NCBI RefSeq assembly: GCF_000585255.1
Contig: NZ_JANL01000006.1
Coordinates: 62,001 to 126,000, forward strand
Source of the DNA: Alkalibacterium sp. AK22
GTDB taxonomy: Bacteria; Bacillota; Bacilli; Lactobacillales; Carnobacteriaceae_A
DNA length: 64,000 bases
Direction: 5' to 3'
A program made the translations under genes and the position numbers. The notes below the pieces were generated by a model. It was given only the letters and a program-made list of their open reading frames with translations. It did not search any database and was not told the origin of the DNA. Below, piece by piece: positions 26,992 through 36,208 of this stretch. Position 1 is the first letter of the stretch, and every line of letters starts with the position of its first letter.

Positions 26992-27062
26992 CATACCCTC
27001 CACTTAATGACCGTTCTATTTTATAGATTAAATTTAAGTAAAAATGCATCCAATTGCAAGCA

Positions 27063-27222
27063 CTAGGTCATTTCAAGTTTCTGATCTGTTGGTTTTAAAA
27101 GCAACTGAACTTTTTGAATGTCGCTATGCAAGCTTAAATAACTGTTCTCATCTTCCGGCTTCAAAATAACCGGCATGCGGTCATGAATCGGCTTCATCTG
27201 TTCATTGGCTTCAGTTGACTGT
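27063..27222 (-). pseudogene. Remnant of a SRAP (YedK/HMCES-like) gene, C-terminal part
   Basis: On the minus strand this frame reads QSTEANEQMKPIHDRMPVIL followed by about 33 more residues to a TAG. TTEAN...M-x-x-IHDRMPVIL is the conserved C-terminal motif of SOS-response-associated peptidase proteins, which crosslink abasic sites. A TGA interrupts the frame immediately upstream and the N-terminal catalytic Cys region is missing, so this is a decayed fragment. Confidence 0.75.
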
Positions 27223-27480
27223 CATTTTATCCTTAGCTGTTTTGAACCCGTTAGTATCTAGACGAGTGGTGGTGATCAGGATTTTATTTTGTCAGCTTTT
27301 CGGGCAGCTACAGTGTTCTGCCGGATCTGTCCAGCTTAATGGCCTTTTGGACTAAGAACGGACAGCAACAAACTGTAGCACCTGTTCTGACAGTCTTTTC
27401 TAATTGCTCTACATACGATAGCTAGCAATCTCTTATCTAAAATTATACACTTAATGTACGATAAAGGAGAGGATTAAGAT
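27223..27480. other. Intergenic region upstream of the XRE regulator
   Basis: No intact frame was found. It is probably scrambled sequence left by decay of the SRAP gene plus the promoter of the downstream regulator. Confidence 0.4.
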
Positions 27481-28224
27481 ATGGACCTTGGTAAAAAACT
27501 GAAAGATAAAAGACTGGAGGCGGAGTTCACCCAGCAGGAACTGGCTGATAGGCTGCACGTGTCCCGGCAGACGATTTCCAGCTGGGAAGTGGGACGGACT
27601 TTTCCTGATCTGACGACACTGGTTTCACTCAGCGACTTGTATGAGATCCCGCTGGATGATTTAGTGAAAGAAGACTTTCGCCTGGTCGATGACATTACCC
27701 GAAAAGTCACACGCAGCGAACGGCGAAAAGTGACCAATATTGTTCTGACCCTCCTGCTGATAGCCGCAAGTGCTGCGCTGGTTTTCCTTGCCTACCAGAA
27801 CCACCTGAATAATCAAAGTAATCCGTACGGCCTGCACCCGAACGATATCTACGATTCGCACTGGGAAGTGCATTATGATCCAGAACGCCGGCATAACCAG
27901 GGCTTTCTCTCTTTTGACAGAAACAGTGCCGTGCTCGTAAATCAGTATGACCGGTGGCCTTCAGAGGGCAGTTTACAAGCTGTAGAAGAAAGGGCTGACG
28001 AAAATCTCTCCAGCGGCATGGAGGCCGGCCTGCATGAATTTGATGATCTGTCCATTGAGGTCTACGGCCAGCATTATATTGTGACCGCAGACGGTCTGCT
28101 CATGGAATTTACCCGCTTAAGTGATACCATCATCAGAAGGGCTGATGGAATCGAGTACAGAAAAGTGCTGGATGAACATGCCCATGACAGCATGCACTGG
28201 ATAGGCGAGCAGATGTATGAGTAA
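27481..28224 (+). CDS. XRE-family regulator with TM anchor and extracytoplasmic domain
   Basis: This 247-residue protein has an N-terminal HTH_3 (residues 5-60; TQQELADRLHVSRQTISSWE). A short linker leads to one TM helix (about residues 82-105). An extracytoplasmic domain of about 140 residues of unknown fold carries an HWEVHYDPERRHNQGF segment. The layout suggests a membrane-bound one-component sensor. AAAGGAGAGG precedes the ATG. The target is unknown; no co-directional partner gene is adjacent. Confidence 0.82.
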   Translation: MDLGKKLKDKRLEAEFTQQELADRLHVSRQTISSWEVGRTFPDLTTLVSLSDLYEIPLDDLVKEDFRLVDDITRKVTRSERRKVTNIVLTLLLIAASAALVFLAYQNHLNNQSNPYGLHPNDIYDSHWEVHYDPERRHNQGFLSFDRNSAVLVNQYDRWPSEGSLQAVEERADENLSSGMEAGLHEFDDLSIEVYGQHYIVTADGLLMEFTRLSDTIIRRADGIEYRKVLDEHAHDSMHWIGEQMYE

Positions 28225-28254
28225 CCTTTCTTCCAGTAACATTCTGGTATATTA

Positions 28255-28311
28255 AAAAATCAATCTTTTCAGCTGCTTCTAACCGCAGTGAAAAGATTGA
28301 TTTTATTTTAT
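28255..28311. terminator. Bidirectional terminator between the XRE gene and the opp operon
   Basis: AAAATCAATCTTTTCA pairs with TGAAAAGATTGATTTT around a 17-base loop. Confidence 0.9.
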
Positions 28312-28315
28312 AGTC

Positions 28316-30049
28316 TTATTGCATAACCCAGTGGTTGGGCTTGATTTCAGTAAAGGTTTCTCCGATATGGATGACTTCAGGTTCTGCGTCCATATCCACT
28401 TTTTCCACTGTTGCTTCATAGTGCGGATCGGGAACAGGGATCGCCGACAGCAGCCTCTTGGTGTAGCTGTGAACCGGATTTTCAAACAGTTCTTCAGAAT
28501 CCGTCAGCTCCACGATATTGCCTTTGTACATCACGGCTACACGGTCAGAGAGTTTCTTCACAGTAGCCAGATCGTGGGCAATAAAGAGGTAAGTCAGATT
28601 CAGCTTCTTCTGCAGCTCTTCCAGCAAGACAACGATTGAAGCCTGAACGGATGCATCAAGAGCTGACAGCGGTTCATCCAGAACAATGAATTCCGGCTCA
28701 ACTGCTAGAGCACGGGCAATCCCGATACGCTGACGCTGTCCGCCTGAGAATTCGTGCGGAAAACGCTGGCTGAAGGATTTTTCCAGTCCAACCAGTTCCA
28801 ACAGTTCTTCCACACGCTCTCTGCGCTGTTTTTTACCTTTGGAAAGTTTATGAATATCCAAAGCTTCCCCGATGATATCCTCAACTTTTTTACGCGGGTT
28901 CAAAGAAGAATACGGATCCTGGAAAACAAACTGCACGCGTTTACGCATTTCTTTCATCTGATTTTTCTTGTAGGTATTCAAGTCTGAGCCTTCATAGACC
29001 GTTTCTCCACTGGTTGCTTCATGCAGTCTCAGCAGAGTCCGTCCAGTCGTTGACTTGCCTGACCCGGATTCCCCTACCAGCCCCAGCGTCTCACCTTTAT
29101 AGATATCAAAGGACACGCTATTTACAGCTTTCAGGATATCTTTTCGTCCAAGCGGAAAATGCTTAGCCAATTCCTTAACCTCGATCAGTTTTTCGCGCTT
29201 GCCGGAATAAATTTCTTTTAGCTTGACCTTGGACTCTTCACTCTTTTCTTCGTGAAGGTTCGGGATAGCGGCCAGCAGTTTTTTTGTATAGTCGTCTTTA
29301 GGTGCACTGAAGATTTCTTTTGTGGTTCCATGCTCCACGACGCGCCCTTTGTTCATAACGACAATTTTTTCACACATATTTGCCACAACACCAAAATCAT
29401 GTGTAATTAGAAGAATCGATGTCCCGGTTTTAGCCTGGATATCTTTCAGCAGATCAAGAATTTGAGCCTGAATCGTTACATCCAAAGCTGTGGTCGGTTC
29501 ATCCGCAATCAATAGTTTAGGCTTACATGCCAAAGCGATGGCGATGATAATCCGCTGTCTCATCCCTCCGGAAAACTCAAAAGGATACTGACTGTAACGT
29601 GTTTCTACATCAGGGATTCCAACAAGATGCATGATTTCTTTCGCTTGTTCGGCTGCTTCTTTTTTGGACACATTCTGGTGAATCAGGATTGTTTCAGAAA
29701 TTTGTTTCCCGATTTTCATTGTTGGATTCAAAGAAGTCATGGGATCCTGGAAAATCATTCCGATATCTTTTCCTCTTATCTGCTGCATTTCTCTTTCGGA
29801 TTTCTTTAGTATTTCCTGTCCGTCAAATAAAATATTACTGTTCGGGTCGATCACTGCGTTTTTATCCAGCAGTCTCATAATCGAACGGGCTGATACACTC
29901 TTCCCACTCCCTGATTCACCGACAATACCGAGGGTTTTACCTTCTTCGATATCGAAGGAAACATCAGATACGACCTCCAAAAGGTCATCTCCAGTGGAAA
30001 AAGAGATCTTCAGATTTTCAACTTGAAGTAATTTCTCCGCCAATGTCAT
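28316..30049 (-). CDS. Oligopeptide ABC transporter, fused double ATPase (DppD-DppF type)
   Basis: This 577-residue protein has two complete ABC domains. The first has GESGSGKSVSARSI, FSGGMRQRIIIAIA and DEPTTALD. The second has GESGSGKSTTGRTL, FSGGQRQRIGIARA and DEPLSALD. It powers dipeptide or oligopeptide uptake with the two permeases upstream on the same strand. Most relatives encode the two ATPases as separate genes, so this is a natural fusion, intact at the joint (about residues 265-300). It is the last gene of the operon. Confidence 0.93.
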   Translation of the reverse strand: MTLAEKLLQVENLKISFSTGDDLLEVVSDVSFDIEEGKTLGIVGESGSGKSVSARSIMRLLDKNAVIDPNSNILFDGQEILKKSEREMQQIRGKDIGMIFQDPMTSLNPTMKIGKQISETILIHQNVSKKEAAEQAKEIMHLVGIPDVETRYSQYPFEFSGGMRQRIIIAIALACKPKLLIADEPTTALDVTIQAQILDLLKDIQAKTGTSILLITHDFGVVANMCEKIVVMNKGRVVEHGTTKEIFSAPKDDYTKKLLAAIPNLHEEKSEESKVKLKEIYSGKREKLIEVKELAKHFPLGRKDILKAVNSVSFDIYKGETLGLVGESGSGKSTTGRTLLRLHEATSGETVYEGSDLNTYKKNQMKEMRKRVQFVFQDPYSSLNPRKKVEDIIGEALDIHKLSKGKKQRRERVEELLELVGLEKSFSQRFPHEFSGGQRQRIGIARALAVEPEFIVLDEPLSALDASVQASIVVLLEELQKKLNLTYLFIAHDLATVKKLSDRVAVMYKGNIVELTDSEELFENPVHSYTKRLLSAIPVPDPHYEATVEKVDMDAEPEVIHIGETFTEIKPNHWVMQ

Positions 30050-30116
30050 TCATTCCTTTCAACTCTGTTTCTGTTCGTAAGCGGCTTGTCCGCTCAGGCA
30101 AGTTGTGTAAATCTGA

Positions 30117-31037
30117 TTAATTTAAATCGATTCGCTTGTTCAGCAGGCGATACAGAACATCTACCAGAATGTTTACAAAGACAAACATAAAGGCAAAGAC
30201 CAGTACGCCTCCCTGAACAATCGGGAAGTCTCTTGCACGGATGGCATTAATAATCAGTCGGCCCAAACCGTTGATTGCAAAGACGGTCTCTGTCAAAACA
30301 GCCCCTCCTAAAAGGGAACCGAACTGCAGGCCGACAACCGTGACGACTGGGACCATAGCATTTTTTAAAGCATGGCGATAAATAACGACACGTTCGCTGA
30401 CCCCTTTGGCTCTGGCAGTCTGGATATAGTCCATATCAATGACTTCAAGCATACTGGAGCGGGTCATTCGGGCAATAATTGCCGACCCTGCCGTCCCTAA
30501 AGTTACCACTGGTAAAAACATCTGTTGGGGCGATCCCCAGCCAGAAGCCTGGAACCAGCCCTGTCCAATCACGAGCCACTGGATCAGCATCAAGCCCAGC
30601 CAGAAGTTCGGCATCGACAGGCCGAACAAGGCTCCAAACATGATGACCGAGTCGGTCAGCGAATATCTCTTGACTGCCGAAATGACCCCTGCAATCAGGC
30701 CAAGAAAAACGGCAAGGAGGGTACTGTAAAAAGCCAGCTCAATGGTGGGTGCCAGTCTTCCAAACACTTCAGTTGAAACCGCTCGTCCACTTCTAACTGA
30801 ATTTCCCATGTCTCCGCGGAGAAGACCCGTCACATAATCCCAATACTGTACGGGAATCGGATTATTCAATCCCAAACGTTCTCTCACCAGTTCCAGTTGA
30901 GCCGGAGAGGCAGCTTCTCCAGCAATGATCTGTGCCGGGTCGCCCGGGATAAGCAGAATCATGCTGAAGGTCAGAACGGTTACACCAATCAATACAGGAA
31001 TCGTCTGAATTAAACGTTTCATTAAAAATTTAAGCAA
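30117..31037 (-). CDS. Oligopeptide ABC transporter permease, DppB/OppB type
   Basis: This 306-residue permease has six TM helices, the N-terminal PVLIGVTVLTFSMILLIPGDPA of the OppB family, and the EAA loop with ARAKGVSERVVIYRHALKNA. It is the second gene of the operon, 16 bp after the DppC-type permease. Confidence 0.93.
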   Translation of the reverse strand: MLKFLMKRLIQTIPVLIGVTVLTFSMILLIPGDPAQIIAGEAASPAQLELVRERLGLNNPIPVQYWDYVTGLLRGDMGNSVRSGRAVSTEVFGRLAPTIELAFYSTLLAVFLGLIAGVISAVKRYSLTDSVIMFGALFGLSMPNFWLGLMLIQWLVIGQGWFQASGWGSPQQMFLPVVTLGTAGSAIIARMTRSSMLEVIDMDYIQTARAKGVSERVVIYRHALKNAMVPVVTVVGLQFGSLLGGAVLTETVFAINGLGRLIINAIRARDFPIVQGGVLVFAFMFVFVNILVDVLYRLLNKRIDLN

Positions 31038-31053
31038 TGTTCTTCCCTCTTTC

Positions 31054-31962
31054 CTAATTTTTGGTTTTAGGATCTAATGCGTCCCGTAAACCGTCTCCGA
31101 ATATATTGAATGCCAATACAACAACGACAATAGCTAAACCTGGAATCGTCGCTACGTGAGGCGCATCCCACATGTAGTTTCGACCATCACTCAGCATCGC
31201 TCCCCATTCAGGTGTAGGCGGCTGCGCCCCCATTCCTAAAAAGGACAATCCGCTGGCTGTCAGCACAGAGGTGGCAATATTCAGTGTCGCTTGAACGATG
31301 ATGGGTGACAGGATATTCGGCAGCACATGAAGGCTGATGATGCGGAGATCACTAGCCCCTAGAGCTTTGACCGCTTCTATATATTCAAGCTGACGCACTT
31401 CCAGTGTTGAGCCTCTTGAAATACGGGCAAAAACAGGAATCGAGAAAACAGCAACGGAAATAATCACGTTGTTCAGGCTTCCCCCCAGCACGCTGACTAC
31501 AGCGAGTGCCAGCAAAATTCCTGGGAAAGCCAGCAGGATATCCATGAAGCGCATAATAATTGTATCTACCCATTTGCCATAGTAACCGGATATAACTCCA
31601 AGGGTTACCCCTACTGACATCCCGATTAAAACGGAGAAAAATCCAACACGGAGCGTGATGCTCATGCCGTGTACGATACGGGTAAAAATATCCCGTCCTA
31701 AGTGATCCGTACCAAACCAATTGTCAGCATTGGGTGTCGCCAGACGGTTAGTCAGGTCCTGAGCATTCGGGCTGACATCAGTCAGCATCGGACCAATGAT
31801 AGCAATCATAAACAAAATGAGAATCATGATTGCTCCAATGAGCGCTGACTTGTTTCTAAGAAACTTCTTCATAAATTCTTTGAACCTGACAACATTTGGA
31901 TTGATTGGTTCCTGACCCGAAATGCCTCCGGTATTCATATTCACTTCTTCTTGCATAGTCAT
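31054..31962 (-). CDS. Oligopeptide ABC transporter permease, DppC/OppC type
   Basis: This 302-residue permease has an N-terminal OppC extension, the marker FGTDHLGRDIFTRIVHG and the EAA loop EAVKALGASDLRIISLHVLPN. It is the first gene of the three-gene minus-strand operon, divergent from its likely binding protein 450 bp away. Confidence 0.93.
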   Translation of the reverse strand: MTMQEEVNMNTGGISGQEPINPNVVRFKEFMKKFLRNKSALIGAIMILILFMIAIIGPMLTDVSPNAQDLTNRLATPNADNWFGTDHLGRDIFTRIVHGMSITLRVGFFSVLIGMSVGVTLGVISGYYGKWVDTIIMRFMDILLAFPGILLALAVVSVLGGSLNNVIISVAVFSIPVFARISRGSTLEVRQLEYIEAVKALGASDLRIISLHVLPNILSPIIVQATLNIATSVLTASGLSFLGMGAQPPTPEWGAMLSDGRNYMWDAPHVATIPGLAIVVVVLAFNIFGDGLRDALDPKTKN

Positions 31963-32139
31963 TTATCCTTTCTATTTGAAGTCGCCACAGCCTTCGTTAT
32001 GCACAAAAAGCATAAACCGGTAATATAGAGCACACAGTTAGGCAGTATAGATTCTTTTTTATATTCTTACATATTAATTAGAGTTTTGCAATGATAAAAT
32101 CAGTTATATATGCTTCGATTAATATTAAAATCGTTGATT

Positions 32140-32153
32140 TGAAAGCACTTTCA
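32140..32153. promoter_or_regulatory. cre-like CcpA site
   Basis: TGAAAGCACTTTCA differs from the ideal cre TGAAAGCGCTTTCA at one position and lies between the divergent opp units. Carbon catabolite control of peptide uptake is inferred. Confidence 0.6.
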
Positions 32154-32330
32154 AAAGCGGTGGTTATATATATAACAAGGTTCTCACATTATAGACTAGA
32201 ATATAATTGATTATTTTATTTTTTTCACTTAAGGCTCATTATTCCGCCATATTATATGAAACACCGTCTTGAACTCTTACAAAAAAGGCATTGAAATGAT
32301 AAATTTATTAAATTTGGATTAAAATAACAC

Positions 32331-32358
32331 TTGACTTTTTTTCTCACTTGGATATAGT
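32331..32358 (+). promoter_or_regulatory. Promoter of the oligopeptide-binding protein
   Basis: TTGACT (32331-32336), a 16-base spacer and TATAGT (32353-32358), followed by an AT-rich start region. Confidence 0.75.
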
Positions 32359-32414
32359 ATTAATTATATTTAACATAACCAAATCACCAAAGCATACGAA
32401 GGAGTGTATTAATA

Positions 32415-34022
32415 ATGACAAAAATGAATAAAAAGCTACTTTGGCTTTCCTCATTCACAGCCGCAACTTTATTGTTGGCCGCTTGTGGAACAGATGACAG
32501 CGATCCGGTAGACGACTCAGCCGGCGAAGGCGAAGATACAGAACAGGTAGCAGGCGGAGACCTTGTTATCGCCCAACTGTCAGACGCAGTATCTCTTGAC
32601 CCTCACGGTTCCAACGATACTCCATCAAGTAACGTAGCCTTCAACATTTATGAAGCGCTACTTGTACAGGATGAAGACATGGAACTTCAGCCCGGACTGG
32701 CTACTGACTGGGAAATGGTGGACGACCTGACTTGGCAGTTTACCCTTCGTGAAGGCGTAACCTTCCACGATGGATCAGACTTTAACGCTGAAGTCGTTCA
32801 GGCCAACTTTGACCGTGTCTTGGATGACGCTGTAGCTTCACCACGTGCCTTCCTTTTCGAAATGGTTGAAGAAGTCAATGTTATTGACGATTATACTGTT
32901 GAATTCGTTACTGAATTCCCATTCTCTCCACTACCTGCACATATTGCGCACAACGGTGGCGGAATCATTTCAGGCGAATTGATTGAAGAAGATTATGCAG
33001 CAATGGAAGAAGGATCTGACCCAGGAAGTGTCATTAACGAAAACCCTGTCGGTACTGGACCATTTGCTTTTGAAAGCTGGAATCCAGGTGAAGAAGTTGT
33101 CCTGGTCCGTAATGAAGAGTACTGGGATGGTGCACCTGCACTGGACTCCATCACTTTCCGCGTCGTACCTGAAGGGTCTACCCGTCTGGCTGATCTAGAA
33201 ACAGGATCTGTCCACATCTCTGACCCAATCAGCCCATCTGACATTGGACGTGTAGAAGGAACAGACGGTATTTTCGTTAACCAACAGCCATCTGTCTCTC
33301 TTTCTTACATCGGATTCAACGCTGAGAAAGAGCCATTCAATGATCCATTGGTTCGTCGTGCGATTTCAATGGCCGTTGACCAGGAAGCGATTATCGAAGG
33401 TATTTACGACGGTATCGGAATCCCTGCCATCAGCCCAATCGCTCCGGACGTCTTTGGTTTCGACGAGAATGTTTCTGGACTGGAACACGACCTGGATGCA
33501 GCAAGAGAGCTGCTTGCAGAAGCTGGATTTGAAGATGGATTCTCTACTACTCTATGGACAAACGACAACCAGGACCGTATCGACACAGCAACAGTTGTAC
33601 AGTCTCAACTGGAAGAAATTGGAATCGACGTTGAAGTTGAAATCGTTGAGTGGGGTGCTTACCTGGCAGATACTGCAGCCGGTGAACACGACATGTTCAT
33701 CCTTGGCTGGAGCACTGTAACAGGTGATGCAGACTACGGAATGTTCCCACTGTTCCACTCAAGCAACTTTGGTGAAGCCGGTAACCGTACGTTCTTCGCA
33801 ACAGATGAACTGGATGCCCTGCTTGAAGAGGCACGTCAGAGCTCTGACGAAGATGAGCGTCTGGAACTTTACAGCCAGGCTCAGGAAATCCTAGTTGAAG
33901 AAGCACCAATGATCTACATTCACCACCAGGAATTCCTGTTGGCCGTCAGCGAAAATGTTGAAGGTCTATGGCAGCACCCAACAGGTATCCTGCAGCTTAG
34001 AGACGTTACTCTAAACCAGTAA
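32415..34022 (+). CDS. Oligopeptide ABC transporter substrate-binding lipoprotein
   Basis: This 535-residue SBP_bac_5 lipoprotein has a signal peptide with lipobox LLLAAC (Cys at residue 24) and an acidic linker. The family motif is ALLVQDEDMELQPGLATDWEM, with LREGVTFHDGSDFNAEVVQANF further on. It captures peptides for the divergently encoded permease/ATPase complex. ATG 32415 lies ten bases from AAGGAG. The mature protein is strongly acidic, as in halotolerant bacteria. Confidence 0.94.
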   Translation: MTKMNKKLLWLSSFTAATLLLAACGTDDSDPVDDSAGEGEDTEQVAGGDLVIAQLSDAVSLDPHGSNDTPSSNVAFNIYEALLVQDEDMELQPGLATDWEMVDDLTWQFTLREGVTFHDGSDFNAEVVQANFDRVLDDAVASPRAFLFEMVEEVNVIDDYTVEFVTEFPFSPLPAHIAHNGGGIISGELIEEDYAAMEEGSDPGSVINENPVGTGPFAFESWNPGEEVVLVRNEEYWDGAPALDSITFRVVPEGSTRLADLETGSVHISDPISPSDIGRVEGTDGIFVNQQPSVSLSYIGFNAEKEPFNDPLVRRAISMAVDQEAIIEGIYDGIGIPAISPIAPDVFGFDENVSGLEHDLDAARELLAEAGFEDGFSTTLWTNDNQDRIDTATVVQSQLEEIGIDVEVEIVEWGAYLADTAAGEHDMFILGWSTVTGDADYGMFPLFHSSNFGEAGNRTFFATDELDALLEEARQSSDEDERLELYSQAQEILVEEAPMIYIHHQEFLLAVSENVEGLWQHPTGILQLRDVTLNQ

Positions 34023-34033
34023 GCCTGAAAAAT

Positions 34034-34081
34034 AGAAGCTTCCCGCCCCATCATCAGATGGTGTGCGGGAAGCTTTTTTTA
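34034..34081 (+). terminator. Terminator after the binding-protein gene
   Basis: GAAGCTTCCCGC pairs with GCGGGAAGCTTTTTTT. Confidence 0.93.
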
Positions 34082-34165
34082 CTCTATGTAACCTCCTCAA
34101 TTGACTGAAGGTTCTATCTCTTCTCCACTAAATACCTTTACTCAAAAATGTCCTTCTACAATACA

Positions 34166-34179
34166 TGTAAACGTTTTCT
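34166..34179 (+). promoter_or_regulatory. cre-like site upstream of the Ltp lipoprotein gene
   Basis: TGTAAACGTTTTCT matches the cre consensus TGWAANCGNTNWCA at all but the last position. It lies about 90 bp before the start codon. Confidence 0.5.
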
Positions 34180-34255
34180 TTTTATTTGTCTTCAGAGTAT
34201 TATAGATAATGACAGGTACTTTAAATTTATATAAGACAAAAAGGAGGAGAAATAT

Positions 34256-35077
34256 GTGACTAAAGGTAAACAACTGGTCATCCTTGCAGCATCCGCTTTA
34301 CTTCTTGCTGCCTGTGACATAGAGGATAATGACAGTACCAGCAGAGGCACTGCAAGAGAGGAGGCACAAGAGAGTACACTGGAAGAGGAAGATACGGTTG
34401 CAGCTGACGAAATAGTTGAAGAAGAGATAGAAGAACTTTCAGAGAACACGGATTTTGTCGAAGAGAAAGCAGAAGAGTCTATATCTGACGAAAGTGAAGC
34501 TGGGGAAGAGCTAGCTGAAGCACAAGCCACTGATGAAGAAAACGAAACCAACGACGATGAACAGGTACAAGCAGCAGCCGAGACAGAACCAGAAGCAGAG
34601 CCAGAGACCGAAGAAGTAGCTTTACCCGCCGAGCACCAGGCTGCCTTGAATAAAGCACAGACATACTCTGATATGATGAATATGTCCAAGGCTGGTCTCT
34701 ATGATCAGCTCACATCTGAATATGGCGAACAGTTCTCTGCCGAAGCCGGGCAGTATGCCGTCGACCATGTAGATGCAGACTGGAAGGAAAATGCCCTGAA
34801 ATCTGCGGAAAACTACAATGATCTAATGCACATGTCCAAAGCAGGCCTGTACGATCAACTGTCTTCTGAATACGGCGAACAGTTCACCGCAGAGGAAGCA
34901 CAATATGCCATAGACCATATTCAAGCAGACTGGAAAGAAAACGCTTTGAAAACTGCCCGAAACTATCGGGATATGATGGATATGTCCCCCGCCGCCATCA
35001 AAGACCAGCTAATTTCAGTCTATGGTGAACAGTTCACCCAGGAAGAGGCACAATATGCGATAGATAATCTGGATTAG
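34256..35077 (+). CDS. Ltp-family surface lipoprotein with three C-terminal repeats
   Basis: This 273-residue lipoprotein has lipobox LLLAACD (Cys about residue 20) and an extremely Glu-rich spacer of about 100 residues. Three repeats of about 47 residues follow, each with a pattern like SKAGLYDQLxSEYGEQF, then QYAxDHxxADWKENAL. This matches the host cell surface-exposed lipoprotein (Ltp) repeats; in streptococcal phage TP-J34 such a protein blocks injection by other phages. Here it is chromosomal, 0.5 kb outside the island. The start is GTG after AAGGAGG. An anti-phage role is inference. Confidence 0.85.
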   Translation: MTKGKQLVILAASALLLAACDIEDNDSTSRGTAREEAQESTLEEEDTVAADEIVEEEIEELSENTDFVEEKAEESISDESEAGEELAEAQATDEENETNDDEQVQAAAETEPEAEPETEEVALPAEHQAALNKAQTYSDMMNMSKAGLYDQLTSEYGEQFSAEAGQYAVDHVDADWKENALKSAENYNDLMHMSKAGLYDQLSSEYGEQFTAEEAQYAIDHIQADWKENALKTARNYRDMMDMSPAAIKDQLISVYGEQFTQEEAQYAIDNLD

Positions 35078-35244
35078 GCTGGTTAAAATTGCCTTTTAAC
35101 TAGATGATGCTTTACGCCATTGTCTGCTTCTCTAGTGTTCGGGTGGCTGATTAGAAATCAGGCTGCATAAGTGCTTGCTTTACTTACTATTTGTACATTT
35201 TATGATAACGCTTTATTTTATTTCAAACTGCCAAGCTCAAAGGG

Positions 35245-35273
35245 TTGAAACGCTTACAAAAAAGGAGTATACT
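35245..35273 (+). promoter_or_regulatory. Promoter of the 48-residue ORF
   Basis: TTGAAA (35245-35250), a 17-base spacer and TATACT (35268-35273). TTGAAACGCTTACA (35245-35258) is also a weak cre match. Confidence 0.7.
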
Positions 35274-35307
35274 TCCTCTCATGAAAGATTAAGGGAGTGA
35301 GTGGACG

Positions 35308-35454
35308 TTGACTGAAGAGCAAAAGCAGGCATTGGAAAACATTCTCAGACAGAAGCAGGAAAACGGCGAAACAATCGGCATCAAAGATGTGACGCACATT
35401 CTCTATCCCCCAAACCAGCCTCCCGAACCGGGGACTCTTCCCCAGACACCTTAA
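35308..35454 (+). CDS. Small hypothetical protein (48 residues)
   Basis: The frame starts at TTG 35308 about ten bases after AAGGGAG and has its own sigma-A-like promoter and a terminator. The product begins TEEQKQALENILRQKQENGE, a short helix, and ends in a Pro-rich tail (YPPNQPPEPGTLPQTP). I do not recognise the family. It is the last chromosomal gene before the island and is convergent with the tRNA-Val gene in the ancestral arrangement. Confidence 0.65.
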   Translation: MTEEQKQALENILRQKQENGETIGIKDVTHILYPPNQPPEPGTLPQTP

Positions 35455-35493
35455 ACTAAGCATCTACACGGGACATCTTCCTGTGACCTAAAA

Positions 35494-35540
35494 AATAAGC
35501 CGCACGACGATGAGATTTACTCACTGACGTGCGGCTTATT
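35494..35540. terminator. Bidirectional terminator, ancestral terminator of tRNA-Val
   Basis: A perfect 13-bp stem AATAAGCCGCACG / CGTGCGGCTTATT ends 10 bp before the left direct repeat. On the minus strand it ends TTATTTTTTAGG. Before the island arrived it would have lain directly behind the tRNA-Val 3' end. Confidence 0.9.
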
Positions 35541-35550
35541 TGTGTTCTGA

Positions 35551-35564
35551 ATGGTCCCTACTGG
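35551..35564 (+). repeat. Distal attachment site (left direct repeat)
   Basis: ATGGTCCCTACTGG is identical to 46570-46583, the 3' end of tRNA-Val plus one base. It marks the end of the island away from the integrase. Confidence 0.85.
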
Positions 35565-35718
35565 ACACAATCGGTACTATTCAACACGTTTCAATTATGC
35601 TCAAAAACCTTATAACCATAAGGAAAACTAGCATTTTAAGCTCAATACCAATTAACCAATATTATCATCATATACTACACTTTACTGCAACAGTTTTGCA
35701 CCAATAGGCTGGGGGGAT

Positions 35719-35744
35719 GGCTACTCTTACGAGTGGCCTTTTTA
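35719..35744 (+). terminator. Terminator-like hairpin inside the left end of the island
   Basis: GGCTACTC / GAGTGGCC with a four-base loop and TTTTT. It may shield island genes from read-through out of the chromosome. The region 35565-35808 otherwise shows nothing gene-like. Confidence 0.65.
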
Positions 35745-35808
35745 TTAGGCTTTTACTATCTTAAGTAATTTTTTATCATTGTTTTGCTTATTCTGCTCCT
35801 TTTGAAAA

Positions 35809-36006
35809 CTAATCCTCGTAAACCTCTTCTTGTAAATAGTAAATCAATTCTGGGACATTTACTACATCATAGGATCCGCATAATTTATTATCATCGGATA
35901 GTAATTGAAAGTCATAATACATTTTGCAATAATTTTTTATTTTATAGTAAGCTCGCACTTCAATATTGTAGGATTCGTTCACTAATTGAATCAATTCATC
36001 AATCAT
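35809..36006 (-). CDS. Hypothetical island protein (65 residues)
   Basis: This is an acidic, Tyr-rich 65-residue protein with a good GAGGTGATT ribosome binding site before its ATG. I do not recognise a family. It lies between attL and the methylase gene, so it is island cargo. It has no TM segment and could be a small regulator or anti-phage accessory; there is no evidence for either. Confidence 0.6.
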   Translation of the reverse strand: MIDELIQLVNESYNIEVRAYYKIKNYCKMYYDFQLLSDDNKLCGSYDVVNVPELIYYLQEEVYED

Positions 36007-36208
36007 CGAATCACCTCGTTCTTCTAATTTTTGATTATTTTAAATTTATGACTTATTTTTAGTGTTACCTGTTACATCTTATACCGCTCTCATTATTCTC
36101 TTAAAGACATTTGAGGCTCTCACTGCACGAAGAAACCGTCATATCCGGTATTCATCTTGCTAACAATAGTGCAGTTAGTTAAGATTAAAGAAAGCATAAA
36201 TCCCCCAT

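Larger units (their letters stand above)
31963..32414. other. AT-rich divergent control region of the opp genes
   Basis: It carries a cre-like palindrome and a strong promoter toward the binding-protein gene (listed separately). No open frame was supported. A second promoter toward the permeases is expected but was not assigned. Confidence 0.6.
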
